64,000 nucleotides of DNA from the NCBI GenBank assembly GCA_963745765.1, contig CAVUYQ010000016.1, positions 62,001 to 126,000 on the forward strand, read 5' to 3'. How positions within the stretch are numbered: the stretch's first letter is position 1; every line of letters begins with the position of its first letter. The stretch comes from Ww85 sp963745765 (GTDB lineage: Bacteria > Desulfobacterota > Desulfobulbia > Desulfobulbales > Desulfocapsaceae). The notes under the pieces were generated by a model. That model searched no databases and was not told the origin of the DNA. It saw nothing but the letters and a program-made list of their open reading frames with translations. This document shows positions 1 through 9,420 of this stretch, piece after piece. A program made the translations under genes and the position numbers.

Positions 1-253
1 TTATCGGCAGCAAGAGTAATTCCCGGTATTTTTTCAAGGTTTCAAAGGCCTGGAGAGGATCAGCGCTCGTATAGATAGTGCCCAGACACATGAGAGCAAA
101 GAGAAGTAATGCGAAAATCGCTGGCGGATGGTTCTTTAAAACCCGGGGGATATCAGACAGCCCTCCCGAAAGGAGCCAGGCCAAGACGGCGATAAGTGAA
201 AAGATACTAAGAAGTGAGGTAGAAAGCGGCGTAAAAAAACAGGCGAGCAGCAC
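1..253 (-). CDS. waaL: O-antigen ligase (WaaL-like), N-terminal part, runs off the left edge
   Basis: The minus strand stays open from about 286 to base 1 and encodes a very hydrophobic N-terminus followed by a segment ending TSADPLQAFETLKKYRELL. That is the pattern of the first transmembrane helices of O-antigen ligase/polymerase proteins, which join O-antigen to lipid A-core in the periplasm. The next gene upstream on the same strand is MsbA, which supports an LPS role. The start is uncertain. GTG at 253-251 is the first conventional start in frame; ATT at 286-284 sits nearer a GGAGG about 13 bases upstream; the ATG at 282 is in another frame. Only about 85 residues are visible. Confidence 0.6.
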   Translation of the reverse strand, partial: MLLACFFTPLSTSLLSIFSLIAVLAWLLSGGLSDIPRVLKNHPPAIFALLLFALMCLGTIYTSADPLQAFETLKKYRELLLLPI

Positions 254-453
254 GGAGAAAACCCCGTTTTTCTGATGTTCATTAATAAGTTATTTCTTCG
301 GTCCTCCAGTAAATTCATTTCCGTGTTTCTCTTGATGAGTTTTTTCTGACGGAATAAGACATAACAACCAGGCTGCAAGTGGTGAGAAAAGATGATGCCG
401 TGAAAAAAATGCTGCAGTAAAACTTCAACCCACGATCTGGAAGCGTTAATGGC

Positions 454-2190
454 TTAATGATACTGCATATTGTAAAGCAGTTCATATTCACCATGCAGGG
501 CCAGCAGGCTGTCATGGTTGCCATCTTCAACAATTCTGCCATTTTTAACCACGATAATTCGATCAGCATTCTTAATAGTGGATAATCGATGGGCGATAAC
601 GAATGTTGTCCTGTTTTTCATGAGATTATCGAGTGCACCCTGCACCTCGCGCTCCGATTCGGTATCAAGAGCTGATGTTGCCTCGTCCAGAATAAGAATA
701 GGTGCATTCTTAAGAAGTGCGCGGGCAATTGATATACGCTGTCTTTCTCCGCCCGACAAGCGGGCACCGCCTTCCCCGATGATAGTATCGAATCCCTTCG
801 GTAATGCCCTGATGAATGCCAGGGAGTGTGCTGCTTCGGCAGCCTGCTCTATTTCTCTTTCAGAACTTTCAAGCCGGCCATAGGCAATATTGTTTCTGAC
901 GGTATCGTTAAAGAGGATGGTCTGTTGAGTGACCATGGCAATCTGGTCCCGCAACGATATCAGGGTAACATCCCTGATATCTGTTCCGTCAATGGATATG
1001 CTGCCTCCGGATACATCAAGAAAGCGTGGAATGAGGTTCGTAAGGGTCGTCTTTCCTCCCCCGCTATGGCCGACGATGGCGAGATTCTGACCAACCGGGA
1101 CATCAAGGTTTATGTCTGCCAGGGCGAGAGCCTCTTCATCATAGTGAAACTGGACATTATTGAATTTAATAGCGTGCCTGAAGGGAGGCAGGTCGGTACT
1201 GTTGGGACGATTGGCTATTTCCGGTTCTTTATCAAGAATGACAAATACCCGGGTTGCAGCTGCCATACCTTGTTGAATGGCGGAGTTAACCTTTCCTATT
1301 CGCTTGATCGGGTCGTAGGCGACGATAAGCGAGGTCATGAGCGCGAAAAATTCGCCGGGAGTCATTGAACCGGTAATAACAAGTTTGCCGCCAAACCAGA
1401 TAAACAATGCTATGGCCACCCCGCCGATGAATTCCATCAACGGATGTTGCAGGCACCGGTATTTGGCGTCCTGAACCGTTACGTCGAAAAGGATATTGAG
1501 CTGAGCATTGTAGCGCTTGATTTCGTAAGTTTCCCTGTTGAATGCCTTGACGATTCTATTTCCGGTAATGGTCTCATAGAGCATGTTCGAGACATTTGCC
1601 GTCTCTTCCTGGGCTTTTGTGCTCAGTTTTCTGAAAATCTTACCGAATGCTATAATTGGAAAGGTAGCAAATGGTACAACAGCGAAGCAAAATAATGCCA
1701 GTCTCCAATTGAGATAGAAAACGACACCAAGGAGAACTACAACTGAAAAAAAATCCCGGAGGATGCCGACAAGACAACTGGAAACCGCTGTCTGCATGAG
1801 CGTCACGTCTGATATTACCCGTGATATCAGTGTGCCGGTGGGATAGGCATGAAAGAAGGAAAGCGGTTGTATATGGATATGAGCAAATACCTTTGCCCGA
1901 AAATCCCGTATGACCGAGAGGCCAACCTGTTCGAGAAAATAGTTGTACGTGTAGTAAAAAACTCCTTTCAGTGCGAAAACAATGATAATGATAAAGGTCA
2001 GAGAATAGAGGTATATGGCGTTCTTTTCTATAAAGATTTTATCCAGAAGATCCTTGACCATATAGGTCTGGGCCCCGGTGAACAGCGCAACAAAAATCAT
2101 TGCGATCATAGAGATCAGAAGTTTCGTCCGGTAGGGTTTAAGTATCTGGACCAGCCTGCGAAGAATTTCTTTGTTTGACATGATTTGCAA
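454..2190 (-). CDS. msbA: Lipid A export ABC transporter, permease/ATPase fusion (MsbA-like)
   Basis: Half-transporter of 578 residues that would flip lipid A-core across the inner membrane as a homodimer. Residues 1-320 form the six-helix membrane domain. The C-terminal nucleotide-binding domain shows Walker A GHSGGGKTT near residue 370, the ABC signature LSGGERQRISIARALL and Walker B ILILDEATSALD. The length fits MsbA (about 580). Start could be the ATG at 2190 or the one three codons later. It lies between an acyltransferase-like gene upstream and a WaaL-like gene downstream on the same strand, consistent with an LPS operon. Other lipid-exporting half-transporters look similar, so MsbA is favoured by context. 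Confidence 0.88.
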   Translation of the reverse strand: MQIMSNKEILRRLVQILKPYRTKLLISMIAMIFVALFTGAQTYMVKDLLDKIFIEKNAIYLYSLTFIIIIVFALKGVFYYTYNYFLEQVGLSVIRDFRAKVFAHIHIQPLSFFHAYPTGTLISRVISDVTLMQTAVSSCLVGILRDFFSVVVLLGVVFYLNWRLALFCFAVVPFATFPIIAFGKIFRKLSTKAQEETANVSNMLYETITGNRIVKAFNRETYEIKRYNAQLNILFDVTVQDAKYRCLQHPLMEFIGGVAIALFIWFGGKLVITGSMTPGEFFALMTSLIVAYDPIKRIGKVNSAIQQGMAAATRVFVILDKEPEIANRPNSTDLPPFRHAIKFNNVQFHYDEEALALADINLDVPVGQNLAIVGHSGGGKTTLTNLIPRFLDVSGGSISIDGTDIRDVTLISLRDQIAMVTQQTILFNDTVRNNIAYGRLESSEREIEQAAEAAHSLAFIRALPKGFDTIIGEGGARLSGGERQRISIARALLKNAPILILDEATSALDTESEREVQGALDNLMKNRTTFVIAHRLSTIKNADRIIVVKNGRIVEDGNHDSLLALHGEYELLYNMQYH

Positions 2191-2266
2191 GAACAGCAGT
2201 AACGGTCATAGAACCATCGACTGATCACTGCGTAGAGAGATATTCAGTTTTTTATAACCGTATCAT

Positions 2267-3188
2267 TTAAAAGAGCAGGTCTTTGAATGATCGGTCTATA
2301 TGATCAGGATATCCTGTTTTTTTCCAGAGCCGATGAAAAAGACTGAACCACTGGTCAGGATATGCCTGTATCGTCTTTTCATAACCTTTTATACTTAAAT
2401 TACTTATTTCGCTAATGCTAAAATCGTTGATCCCGGAAAAATCGGGCAGTTTGACGCGCTCAAAGTCGATATGCAACTGGTTGTTCTTCATATAGTAAAC
2501 GCTGGTAAGAACCGGTGCCCCGGATTTAAGATGGAGAAGGGCACATCCCCTGGCACAGGCAAACTCGTGATCGAAAAAAGTGACCGGAGTACCATTATCG
2601 GTATAATTCTGATCAAGGCTGATGATGAGTATACGGTTGCGTTTTAGTGCATTTTGATAGACTTCCAGTTTTTCAAGAGCTGTGAATATGCTCCAGGTTG
2701 TGGCCATAGCGCTGCCTCTGGCTGACAAAAAAACGGTCACAGAGCGGGTTGCTCTGCTTTTGATAGATCAGGCTTGTGGGTCGCTGATTGCGACTGAACC
2801 AGGCAAAATAAGGCTCAAACCAGCAGCCATGATAAGTCGTGAGAATCACGCCTTTCCCTTCTGCCAGTGCGCAGTCCAGCTCTTCCAGTCCCGATATCCG
2901 GGCATTTTCAATGATCGAGGCAATTTTTTTTCGATGGATAACAAGTATCAACCCGGCGGCATAAATGAATTGATGATAAGCCTTTTTTATAATTTTAAGC
3001 TTTTTCGAGTGTTCCATGGCAGGGAAAACCTTGCTGATATTATCATAGGCAACAGAGAGGCGGAACGGAAAGAGTATCCATACTGTCCGGCCAAGGAACG
3101 CCGTCAGTCCATTTATGATAAAAAGGGGGAGGATGTTAACGATTAATACTGCTGAACGCAGCAATATATATTCCAATCTATACTTCAC
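2267..3188 (-). CDS. Lipid A lauroyl/myristoyl acyltransferase-like protein, frameshifted
   Basis: Member of the LpxL/HtrB acyltransferase family, which adds secondary acyl chains to lipid A at the inner membrane. The N-terminal half (3188-2673) has a membrane anchor and the catalytic HX4E motif in TTYHGCWFEPYF. The reading frame then stops at 2673-2675, while the rest of the family pattern (ALEKLEVYQNALKRNR, then a SLDQN motif) continues in another frame down to 2267. The joined product would be about 300 residues, normal for the family. The shift lies around 2680-2740. The two halves join without loss of family sequence, so a single-base indel (sequence error or recent mutation) is more likely than two genes. 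It is followed by msbA 76 bases downstream. Confidence 0.75.
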
Positions 3189-3337
3189 GAGTGCCGTCTT
3201 GTTGAGATTTGACCAGCAGGCTGCAACACTGATTATATGCTGCTCCTGATCATCTTGTGGGAGAATGAAAATCGGTGTGTTTTATGAGCCTTGCAGGGGG
3301 TTGAATAGTTCTATGCGCCATGTCTTGCCCTGACGGT

Positions 3338-4321
3338 CTATATGTACCCCTCTGAGCGATACCAGGCACCGGTTCTTTTCAAACCTTCTTCAAGGCCGAT
3401 TTTCGGCTGATACCCGAGTTCGCTTTTGGCCTTGGAAATATCAAAAGCTCGATTCTGACGGTACCAGTCAACCCTCCGAGGGAATATGGGAGGGGTTATT
3501 TTGAAAGGTCTGCAGATCTTTTCGAAGACGTGCCCGGCAATGACCAGCGGCAGAAGCGGAAAATGCGGGATGGTGACTTTGACACCAAGGGCCTCTGCCG
3601 TTTTTAGAACGAGGGTCTCGATTTCCACATATTCCTCGTCAGCGATCAGATAGGCCTCGCCGGTGCCACATCCCGGGGCCATCGCAAGAATAAATGCGTC
3701 TACCAGGTTGTCTATATAGAGCGGGTGATAATAAGTTTTTCCCGAGCCAAACATCGGGAATACTCCCTTTTGCACCCTTTTGAATATCATCTGGAAACGT
3801 TCAGGATCACCGGGTCCGTAAATCGCCGCCGGTCGGAGTATTACCGTATCCATGCCGCGCCGGCAATAATCATTCACAACAGGTTCGGCGTTGTACTTGG
3901 TCTGTTGATAATAATCATTTGGCTGAATAGGTGCATTTTCATTTCCCGGCGGATGGTCAATGTTGCCATGGACACCGCAGGTCGAACAGTAAATGAATTT
4001 CTTGACACCTTGTTTGATGGCTGAATCGAGAACAACGCGCGTACCCTCTACGTTGACGTGGTCATAATAACTGTTTGGAACATCGAGTTCACGAAATGCT
4101 GCAGCAAGGTGATGGACGACTTCAACGCCCACCATACAAGATTCGACCACATTCTTATCAGTTACGCTGCCAATAATGACTTTTGCTCCCCAGGTTCGTA
4201 TCTCTTCGGTTTTTAATCCTTCTTTATAATCAAGACTGACGACTTCATGTCCATCGTCAATGAGGCGTTTGACAAGAGCTTTCCCGGTAAAACCGGTACC
4301 TCCGGTAACGAGCATTTTCAT
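3338..4321 (-). CDS. NAD-dependent sugar epimerase/dehydratase (extended SDR)
   Basis: Extended short-chain dehydrogenase of 327 residues from the ATG at 4321, preceded by a purine-rich GAGAGAA. The Rossmann motif GGTGFTG is at the N-terminus, followed by SLDYKEG and, further on, the catalytic YQQTK (YxxxK) and RPAAIYGPGDPERF. These are typical of NDP-sugar epimerases and 3-beta-hydroxysteroid-type dehydrogenases. Substrate cannot be told from sequence; LPS genes downstream suggest a nucleotide-sugar substrate. A longer reading upstream of 4321 would run into repeat DNA and is unlikely. Confidence 0.8.
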   Translation of the reverse strand: MKMLVTGGTGFTGKALVKRLIDDGHEVVSLDYKEGLKTEEIRTWGAKVIIGSVTDKNVVESCMVGVEVVHHLAAAFRELDVPNSYYDHVNVEGTRVVLDSAIKQGVKKFIYCSTCGVHGNIDHPPGNENAPIQPNDYYQQTKYNAEPVVNDYCRRGMDTVILRPAAIYGPGDPERFQMIFKRVQKGVFPMFGSGKTYYHPLYIDNLVDAFILAMAPGCGTGEAYLIADEEYVEIETLVLKTAEALGVKVTIPHFPLLPLVIAGHVFEKICRPFKITPPIFPRRVDWYRQNRAFDISKAKSELGYQPKIGLEEGLKRTGAWYRSEGYI

Positions 4322-4437
4322 TTCAATTCTCTCTTTTCCTGTACCAGCAGGGTGTGTAACAATGAATAAATTTTTCTGCAGCACCACCCGGATGTTCGCG
4401 GGAGTGGAGCCCATTTGAACCGATACTATAGGACACT

Positions 4438-4555
4438 TTGAATAATTACCTTTTCGTCCGATCTCTGCGTTATACTCAAAATCATCTCGGCACATCAGAA
4501 ATATCCCCGATGAAAAATCTATCCGTCAAGTTCAAAATGGATATCTCATTATTCA
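4438..4555. repeat. MITE-like element, TTGAATAAT family
   Basis: Begins TTGAATAAT (4438-4446) and ends ATTATTCA (4548-4555), an inverted-terminal-repeat arrangement about 118 bp long. Its left 60 bp (CTTTTCGTCCGATCTCTGCG, then ATCATCTCGGCACATC) closely match the element at 30106-30232, and a right-end remnant is at 48225-48300. It lies upstream of the epimerase gene. No transposase is encoded. Confidence 0.6.
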
Positions 4556-4629
4556 GGTATATAGCAGAACAAAAGAAACAGACACAAGAAATATCCCTGT
4601 GTCACCTATCCGTCAAGTTCAAAATGGAT
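4520..4629 (+). repeat. 23-bp direct repeat, two copies
   Basis: The same 23 bases (starting TATCCGTCAAG, ending AAAATGGAT) occur at 4520-4542 and 4607-4629, each preceded by AGAAATATCCC. The second copy looks like a partial duplication of the right half of the adjacent MITE-like element. The rest of 4322-4814 holds no supported gene. Confidence 0.7.
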
Positions 4630-4814
4630 TGATCAGTTGAAAAAGGATATCGACGGTAGTATATTCACCTTTTTAAAAACTTGTTAAAGAAAATCCGTAA
4701 ATTATGTAACATATTATCATTGGAACGGATAAAATGCCTGGCTGACTTGATCAGTCCTTGCCCGTAAAATGTTTTTCCCGTAAAAGCACATAAACCCAGA
4801 TAGGCGGAATTGAG

Positions 4815-5580
4815 ATGAGAAACAAACTTTTTAAAAATCAGTTCAAAATCCTGCTGACAGGTGTCGGTATCATTGTTGCTATGATATCGATGGGTGTGCA
4901 GGCCAAGGATAATAGTACACATAAGGAGATCGATGCGGTGTGGACACAATCCGATGGCATCAGGCCTGAAATCTTTTACAGTCATTACATTTCAGGCGTC
5001 TGGTCCGAACCGGTCATGATAACCGATGATTATTACGATAATATGTATCCCGTTATCGACCAGGACAGTACCGGCAAGAAATGGCTTTTCTGGACCGCCT
5101 ATGACGATCAACGGATGGATATCCGCTATACAACCGGCAAGGATGACAAGTGGGCGGATAGTGCGAGTCTGGAAACAGAGATGCAGCGAAACATCGCGCC
5201 TTCGGTCATTATTGATAAAAGTGATGTCGTCTGGCTGGTCTGGTCGGCAAACAGTGATGGTGCTGGGGATATCTTTTGTGCCACAAATAAAGATGGTGTC
5301 TGGTCTGTACCCGTCCGTATTAATGAGGCAAACACTGACGCCGGATATACTGCCGATAGTCGAATTGAACGATGATGGGCTGCCTGTTGTTACCTGGAAA
5401 GGCATGTCGGATGGAAAAACAGTGGATCTGGTCAGTGTGTGGGACGGGGCCGGATGGTCAAAGGCTGTCGTTTCAACGGAAGATGATTCTCCGAAACAGG
5501 ATACTGATTCTGACGCTGATATGGTTGAACTAGCGGATTTCATGCCTGCGAGCGGGTTGGTGTTTCTTCGTGTTTATTAA
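4815..5580 (+). CDS. Secreted protein, probable beta-propeller (BNR/sialidase-like) repeats, frameshifted
   Basis: Starts MRNKLFKNQ with a hydrophobic segment (about residues 10-27) and a likely signal-peptidase site after VQA, so it is probably exported. The mature part has repeated motifs of the form 'GVWSEPV', 'DDKWADS', 'DGVWSVPVRI', 'GAGWSKAVV', each followed by a stretch about a database-like 'W.AYDDQR' or 'VWLVWSAN'. This is the look of BNR-type beta-propeller repeats. The first frame ends at 5375; the same repeat pattern continues from about 5350 in the next frame to the stop at 5580, so one base is probably lost or gained near 5350. The joined product is about 255 residues. No enzyme residues were identified; function unknown. 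Confidence 0.6.
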
Positions 5581-5631
5581 AACGACGTGGTGAAACAGGA
5601 TTTTAATCAGCGATAAAAAAGGATCGGTTCC

Positions 5632-6805
5632 ATGTTGAAAAAAATTTTAATAACCATATCTTTGTTGATGGCGTTTGCCGCTCCTGCTGCCTGGGCGGTG
5701 TTTTCTATGCCTGTCCCGGGTACTGACGGAGAAACCGTTACGATAACACCCGATACACCTGCTGTCACCGAAACCTTGCGCATTGTAACGTTTGGCGACT
5801 CCATCACCAGAGGGTATGGAGCGACACCGTATTCTTTTTATCTCCAGCAGATGTTCGATGCAAACGGTTGTAATGCCGTTGTGATCAACGAAGGCAAGGA
5901 TTCGGAAACGACAAATAATGGAGTAACCCGGATCGGCGGCGTTCTGGCCGGGCAGCAGCCGCATTATATGCTGATCATGGAGGGTGCCAATGATGCCCGG
6001 ATCGGTATCGGCGCTGATGCAACGGTCAATGACCTTGCTTCAATGGTGGATCAGACTATTGCCGCAGGAGCCGTACCGCTTGTTTCCGCAATCACGCCGA
6101 ACACTGAGAGCGGCTCTGAAAATCGTGCTATTCCCGATATATATAATCCGGGCATCGCAGCTATGGCCGCTAGTCGTAATGTTACTTATGTGGATAACTA
6201 CACGGTGCTTGCTGGAGCCGAACTGGGGTGCTTACACCTTTGACGGACTGCATATGAATGATGCCGGTCAGCAGATCCTTGCCCAACAGTTTTTCAATGC
6301 TTTGCCATGTGGCGGTGGCGGCGGATCGGGTTCAGGCTCTAGTGGCGGCGGCGGATGTTTCATCGCCACAGCTGCCTATGGCTCATTGCTTGAACCGCAT
6401 GTTGTACTGCTTAGAGAATTCAGGGATACCTTTTTATTGACAAATGAGCCTGGCAGGCAATTTGTTTCAAACTATTACACCTATTCACCCCCCATTGCCG
6501 ACTTTATCGCCGAGCATGAATCATTGAAAATGATTGTCAGGATCCTGTTATTGCCGCTTATCGGGTGTGCTTATCTGCTCCTGCATGGTCTCTGGTATCT
6601 GATTCCAGTCGGCATTTGTGTTGTTATTCTGTTCACCTTGCGGTTGACCGTGCTCAGCAAGAGGCCGGCGACGAACAGGGTCTTGATCATTCATTTAAAC
6701 GATTTCGCGGTCTGGGTTGGTAAACTATCGAAAACCGGCCTGTCGATCAGGCCGGTTTTTTCATTCAAGCTGGCTGGTGTTTATGTGTGGAATATGCGGA
6801 TTTAA
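5632..6805 (+). CDS. Secreted SGNH/GDSL hydrolase with Gly-rich linker and CFIATAAYG C-terminal domain, frameshifted
   Basis: The N-terminus carries a signal peptide ending AAWA. The hydrolase domain shows block I FGDSITRG (nucleophile Ser), block III GANDA and, after a frameshift, the block V GLHMNDAG with catalytic Asp/His. These are the marks of SGNH esterases, which deacylate sugars, glycans or lipids. The first frame stops at 6243; block V lies in the next frame, so an indel sits near 6210-6230. After the hydrolase comes a Gly/Ser linker, then CFIATAAYGS, a conserved C-terminal box seen in deltaproteobacterial surface proteins, followed by LREFRDTFLL and hydrophobic helices. The end is uncertain: this frame runs through a terminator hairpin to 6805, but a second indel near 6690 would give a stop at 6722. 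Confidence 0.65.
6731..6761 (+). terminator. Rho-independent terminator-like hairpin, 21 bases before asnB
   Basis: Perfect 12-bp inverted repeat AAAACCGGCCTG (6731-6742) and its complement (6748-6759) around a 5-base loop, followed by a T run to 6761. It sits at the end of the SGNH gene and only 21 bases upstream of the fixed start of asnB, so asnB must be transcribed through it or from a nearly leaderless start. Confidence 0.8.
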
Positions 6806-8651
6806 CTGGAACGATGAACCCCTCGTCCGATCAATGGCCGGAGCGCTGACCCACCGCGGTCCTGACCAGGAGGGATATTATTGTCATGACAGGGTCTCCC
6901 TTGCTCATCGTCGGCTCTCCATTATTGATCTCAGTGAAAATGGACGGCAGCCGATGTTCAATGAAGACGGCAGCATTGTCCTTGTTTTCAATGGAGAAAT
7001 ATATAATTTCCAGGAACTTCGGGACCAGTTGCTCGGCAAAGGACACCGCTTTGCCAGCCGTACAGATTCCGAAGTTATTATACATGCCTATGAAGAATGG
7101 GGAGTTGAGAGCATAAGTAAACTAAGAGGCATGTTTGCCTACGCGCTCTATGATCTGAAAGAAAGAAAAATGCTCCTGGCCCGTGATCGGATCGGCATTA
7201 AGCCGCTTTACTATTATCACACCAAAAACAGATTTATTTTCGCTTCGGAGATTAAGGCAATCCTTGAGGATCATGGTGTTGAGCGGAGGGTTAATTTTCA
7301 GGCACTCTACGATTATCTCGGGTTCGAGTTTGTTCCTGCACCGCAAACCATGTTCGAAGGAATCTACAAGCTGCCTGCCGGACACTATCTCCTGTATGAA
7401 AACGGTGAAGCCGCCATCAAGCAATATTGGGATTTGTCATTTTCCAACGCTCCGACAACCCTTTCTTTCGCTGAAGCCGTTGAACAAATGAGGGAACATC
7501 TCGATTATGCCGTTAAGTCGCACCTGATCAGTGACGTCCCGCTTGGCGTCTTTCTTTCAGGCGGCCTTGACTCCAGTTGTATTGTTGCGTTGATGAGAAA
7601 GCATGTAGCCGGAGATTTGAGAACTTTTACCATCGGCTATGAAGATAAAAGTTTCAGTGAACTCGATTACGCCGCACTGGTGGCACAACATTGTGAAACC
7701 GATCACCATGTCCTGATGCTTGATACGCTGCGCCCCGAATATGTCGAGAAGACTCTCTACCACCTTGATGAACCGATGACCGATCTGTCGACGGTTCCGC
7801 TTTATCTTCTCTGCAAGCAGGCGCGGGAGCATGTCACGGTATGCCTGTCCGGAGAAGGTGCTGATGAAAGTTTCGCGGGCTATGATCGATTCAAGGCGAG
7901 CAGAATGAATCGATGGTTCAGGATTCTGCCACCGTTTATCAGAAAGGATATCATCGGCAAGGCGACGTCCCTGCTGCCGGACCAGCACCAGAAAAAGGGT
8001 GCGGTAAACATGCTCAAGCGATTTGTTGAAGGTGCAAACCTGGATCCGGACGGACAGCATCTGCGCTGGCAGTATTTTCTCAATAAAGAGCTTGAAGATC
8101 GACTTTTTCTCGAGACATTCAACGCAAAAACCATTCATGATCCCTTCAGACTGGTCCGGGAATACAGTAAACGATGCGACGCCGGAAGGGATGAGGTTAA
8201 TCGGGAAATCTATCTTGATATGCGCTTTATGATGACCGATTCGGTACTCATGAAGGTTGACCGCATGTCCATGGCCAGCTCTCTTGAGATCAGGGTTCCG
8301 CTGCTTGATCATGTGCTGGTGGAGTTTATGGCTACCCTGCCTGGTGACTGGAAACTGAAAAATATGACTACCAAGTATATATTCAGGGCAGCGCTTGAGG
8401 GTTTGCTGCCTGATAAGGTTGTACACCGTGGAAAGCAGGGGTATAGTCTGCCGGTGAAGCATCTTTTGCGTGGTGAGTTGAAAAGCTATATGGAGAACCT
8501 GATAAATGATTCAACCTTGATCAGGGAGAATATGGATATCTCTTATATCAATACGCTCATGAAAGAACATAGCGATATGAAACAAAATCATAACCATATC
8601 CTCTGGGCTCTTATCAATGTGGCAATCTGGCACGAAAGGTTTTTTAAATAG
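6783..8651 (+). CDS. asnB: Asparagine synthase (glutamine-hydrolysing)-like amidotransferase
   Basis: 622 residues. The start is fixed by the N-terminal nucleophile Cys in MCGICGF, which must follow the initiator Met, as in class II glutamine amidotransferases. Residues 1-210 are the glutaminase domain; the synthetase domain contains the PP-loop SGGLDSS and a CLSGEGADESFAGY motif. AsnB-type enzymes adenylate a carboxylate and transfer ammonia to it. In polysaccharide clusters such homologues are thought to amidate sugars or aglycones instead of making asparagine, and this gene heads such a cluster. No good ribosome-binding site is visible, and a terminator-like hairpin ends 21 bases upstream. 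Confidence 0.85.
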   Translation: MCGICGFNWNDEPLVRSMAGALTHRGPDQEGYYCHDRVSLAHRRLSIIDLSENGRQPMFNEDGSIVLVFNGEIYNFQELRDQLLGKGHRFASRTDSEVIIHAYEEWGVESISKLRGMFAYALYDLKERKMLLARDRIGIKPLYYYHTKNRFIFASEIKAILEDHGVERRVNFQALYDYLGFEFVPAPQTMFEGIYKLPAGHYLLYENGEAAIKQYWDLSFSNAPTTLSFAEAVEQMREHLDYAVKSHLISDVPLGVFLSGGLDSSCIVALMRKHVAGDLRTFTIGYEDKSFSELDYAALVAQHCETDHHVLMLDTLRPEYVEKTLYHLDEPMTDLSTVPLYLLCKQAREHVTVCLSGEGADESFAGYDRFKASRMNRWFRILPPFIRKDIIGKATSLLPDQHQKKGAVNMLKRFVEGANLDPDGQHLRWQYFLNKELEDRLFLETFNAKTIHDPFRLVREYSKRCDAGRDEVNREIYLDMRFMMTDSVLMKVDRMSMASSLEIRVPLLDHVLVEFMATLPGDWKLKNMTTKYIFRAALEGLLPDKVVHRGKQGYSLPVKHLLRGELKSYMENLINDSTLIRENMDISYINTLMKEHSDMKQNHNHILWALINVAIWHERFFK

Positions 8652-8688
8652 AGGCTACCTTGAATCAAAACAGCTATCTCCCGGAAAA

Positions 8689-9420
8689 ATGAAAAAAACG
8701 CATGATGCCGTGACCGGCAGAGGTTCGGCCTTGTCGAAATACCAGCAGGTAGTTGTCGGAAGCGCTTCTCTTGGCTCCCTGCTTTATTACGAACTGTGCC
8801 AGCTGCTGGTATTTTTCCCCGGTGCGCCCGGTATGCTGCTCAGGAAGATATTCTGGCCAAAAATGTTTGCTGAATGCGGCAAAGGTACACTGTTCGGTTC
8901 CGGGGTGGTTATCCGTCATCCCAACAAAATCAGGCTGGGAAAAGCGGTGGTGATCAGTGAGAATTGTGTGCTCGACGGCAGGCATAGTTCGGCTGGCTAT
9001 TCAATCACTCTTGGAGACAACGTGATACTGTCAAATAACGTCATGATTTCATCCAAGCAAGGCTCTATATCCATTGGCAAAGATGTCGGCATTAATGCCC
9101 AGACTATTATCCAGTCAACCTATGAAAACAAGGTTGAAATTGAAGATGATTGCATCATCGGACAACGATGCTTTATCATCGGCGGCGGCAACTATGATCT
9201 CAGCGATAAAGAGGCGTTGACCAGGACCCGTCCCATTGTTCCTGATTGTGGTGTTTTAATTAAAAAAAATGTCTGGCTCGGAGGAAACGTCACCGTCTTG
9301 GGAGGGGTGACGATGGGTGAGGGGAGTGTTGCCGGTGCCGGATCTGTCGTTAATCAATCGGTTGCCCCGAATTCCGTGTGTCTTGGGGTGCCGGCACGAG
9401 TGATAAAAGAACGAACGTGA
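8689..9420 (+). CDS. Hexapeptide-repeat acyltransferase (left-handed beta-helix)
   Basis: About 243 residues from the ATG at 8689; an in-frame GTG at 8617 would overlap asnB by 35 bases and is less likely. An N-terminal hydrophobic stretch (GSLLYYELCQLLVFFPG) is followed by imperfect hexapeptide repeats with [IV]-G-x-x positions, such as ITLGDNVILSNNVMI and VEIEDDCIIGQ, and the end pattern VWLGGNVTVLGGVTMGEGSV. This is the fold of trimeric O-acetyltransferases that use acetyl-CoA. Its place between asnB and glycosyltransferase genes suggests acetylation of a surface polysaccharide. The stop overlaps the next start (TGATG). Confidence 0.8.
   Translation: MKKTHDAVTGRGSALSKYQQVVVGSASLGSLLYYELCQLLVFFPGAPGMLLRKIFWPKMFAECGKGTLFGSGVVIRHPNKIRLGKAVVISENCVLDGRHSSAGYSITLGDNVILSNNVMISSKQGSISIGKDVGINAQTIIQSTYENKVEIEDDCIIGQRCFIIGGGNYDLSDKEALTRTRPIVPDCGVLIKKNVWLGGNVTVLGGVTMGEGSVAGAGSVVNQSVAPNSVCLGVPARVIKERT

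Noticed and set aside
2673..2740. Programmed frameshift in the acyltransferase gene
   Set aside because: No slippery heptamer with a downstream structure was seen, and similar shifts occur in many unrelated genes here.
4438..4632. 64-codon plus ORF with repeated SVKFKMD ending
   Set aside because: It is made entirely of the MITE-like element and its 23-bp direct repeat.
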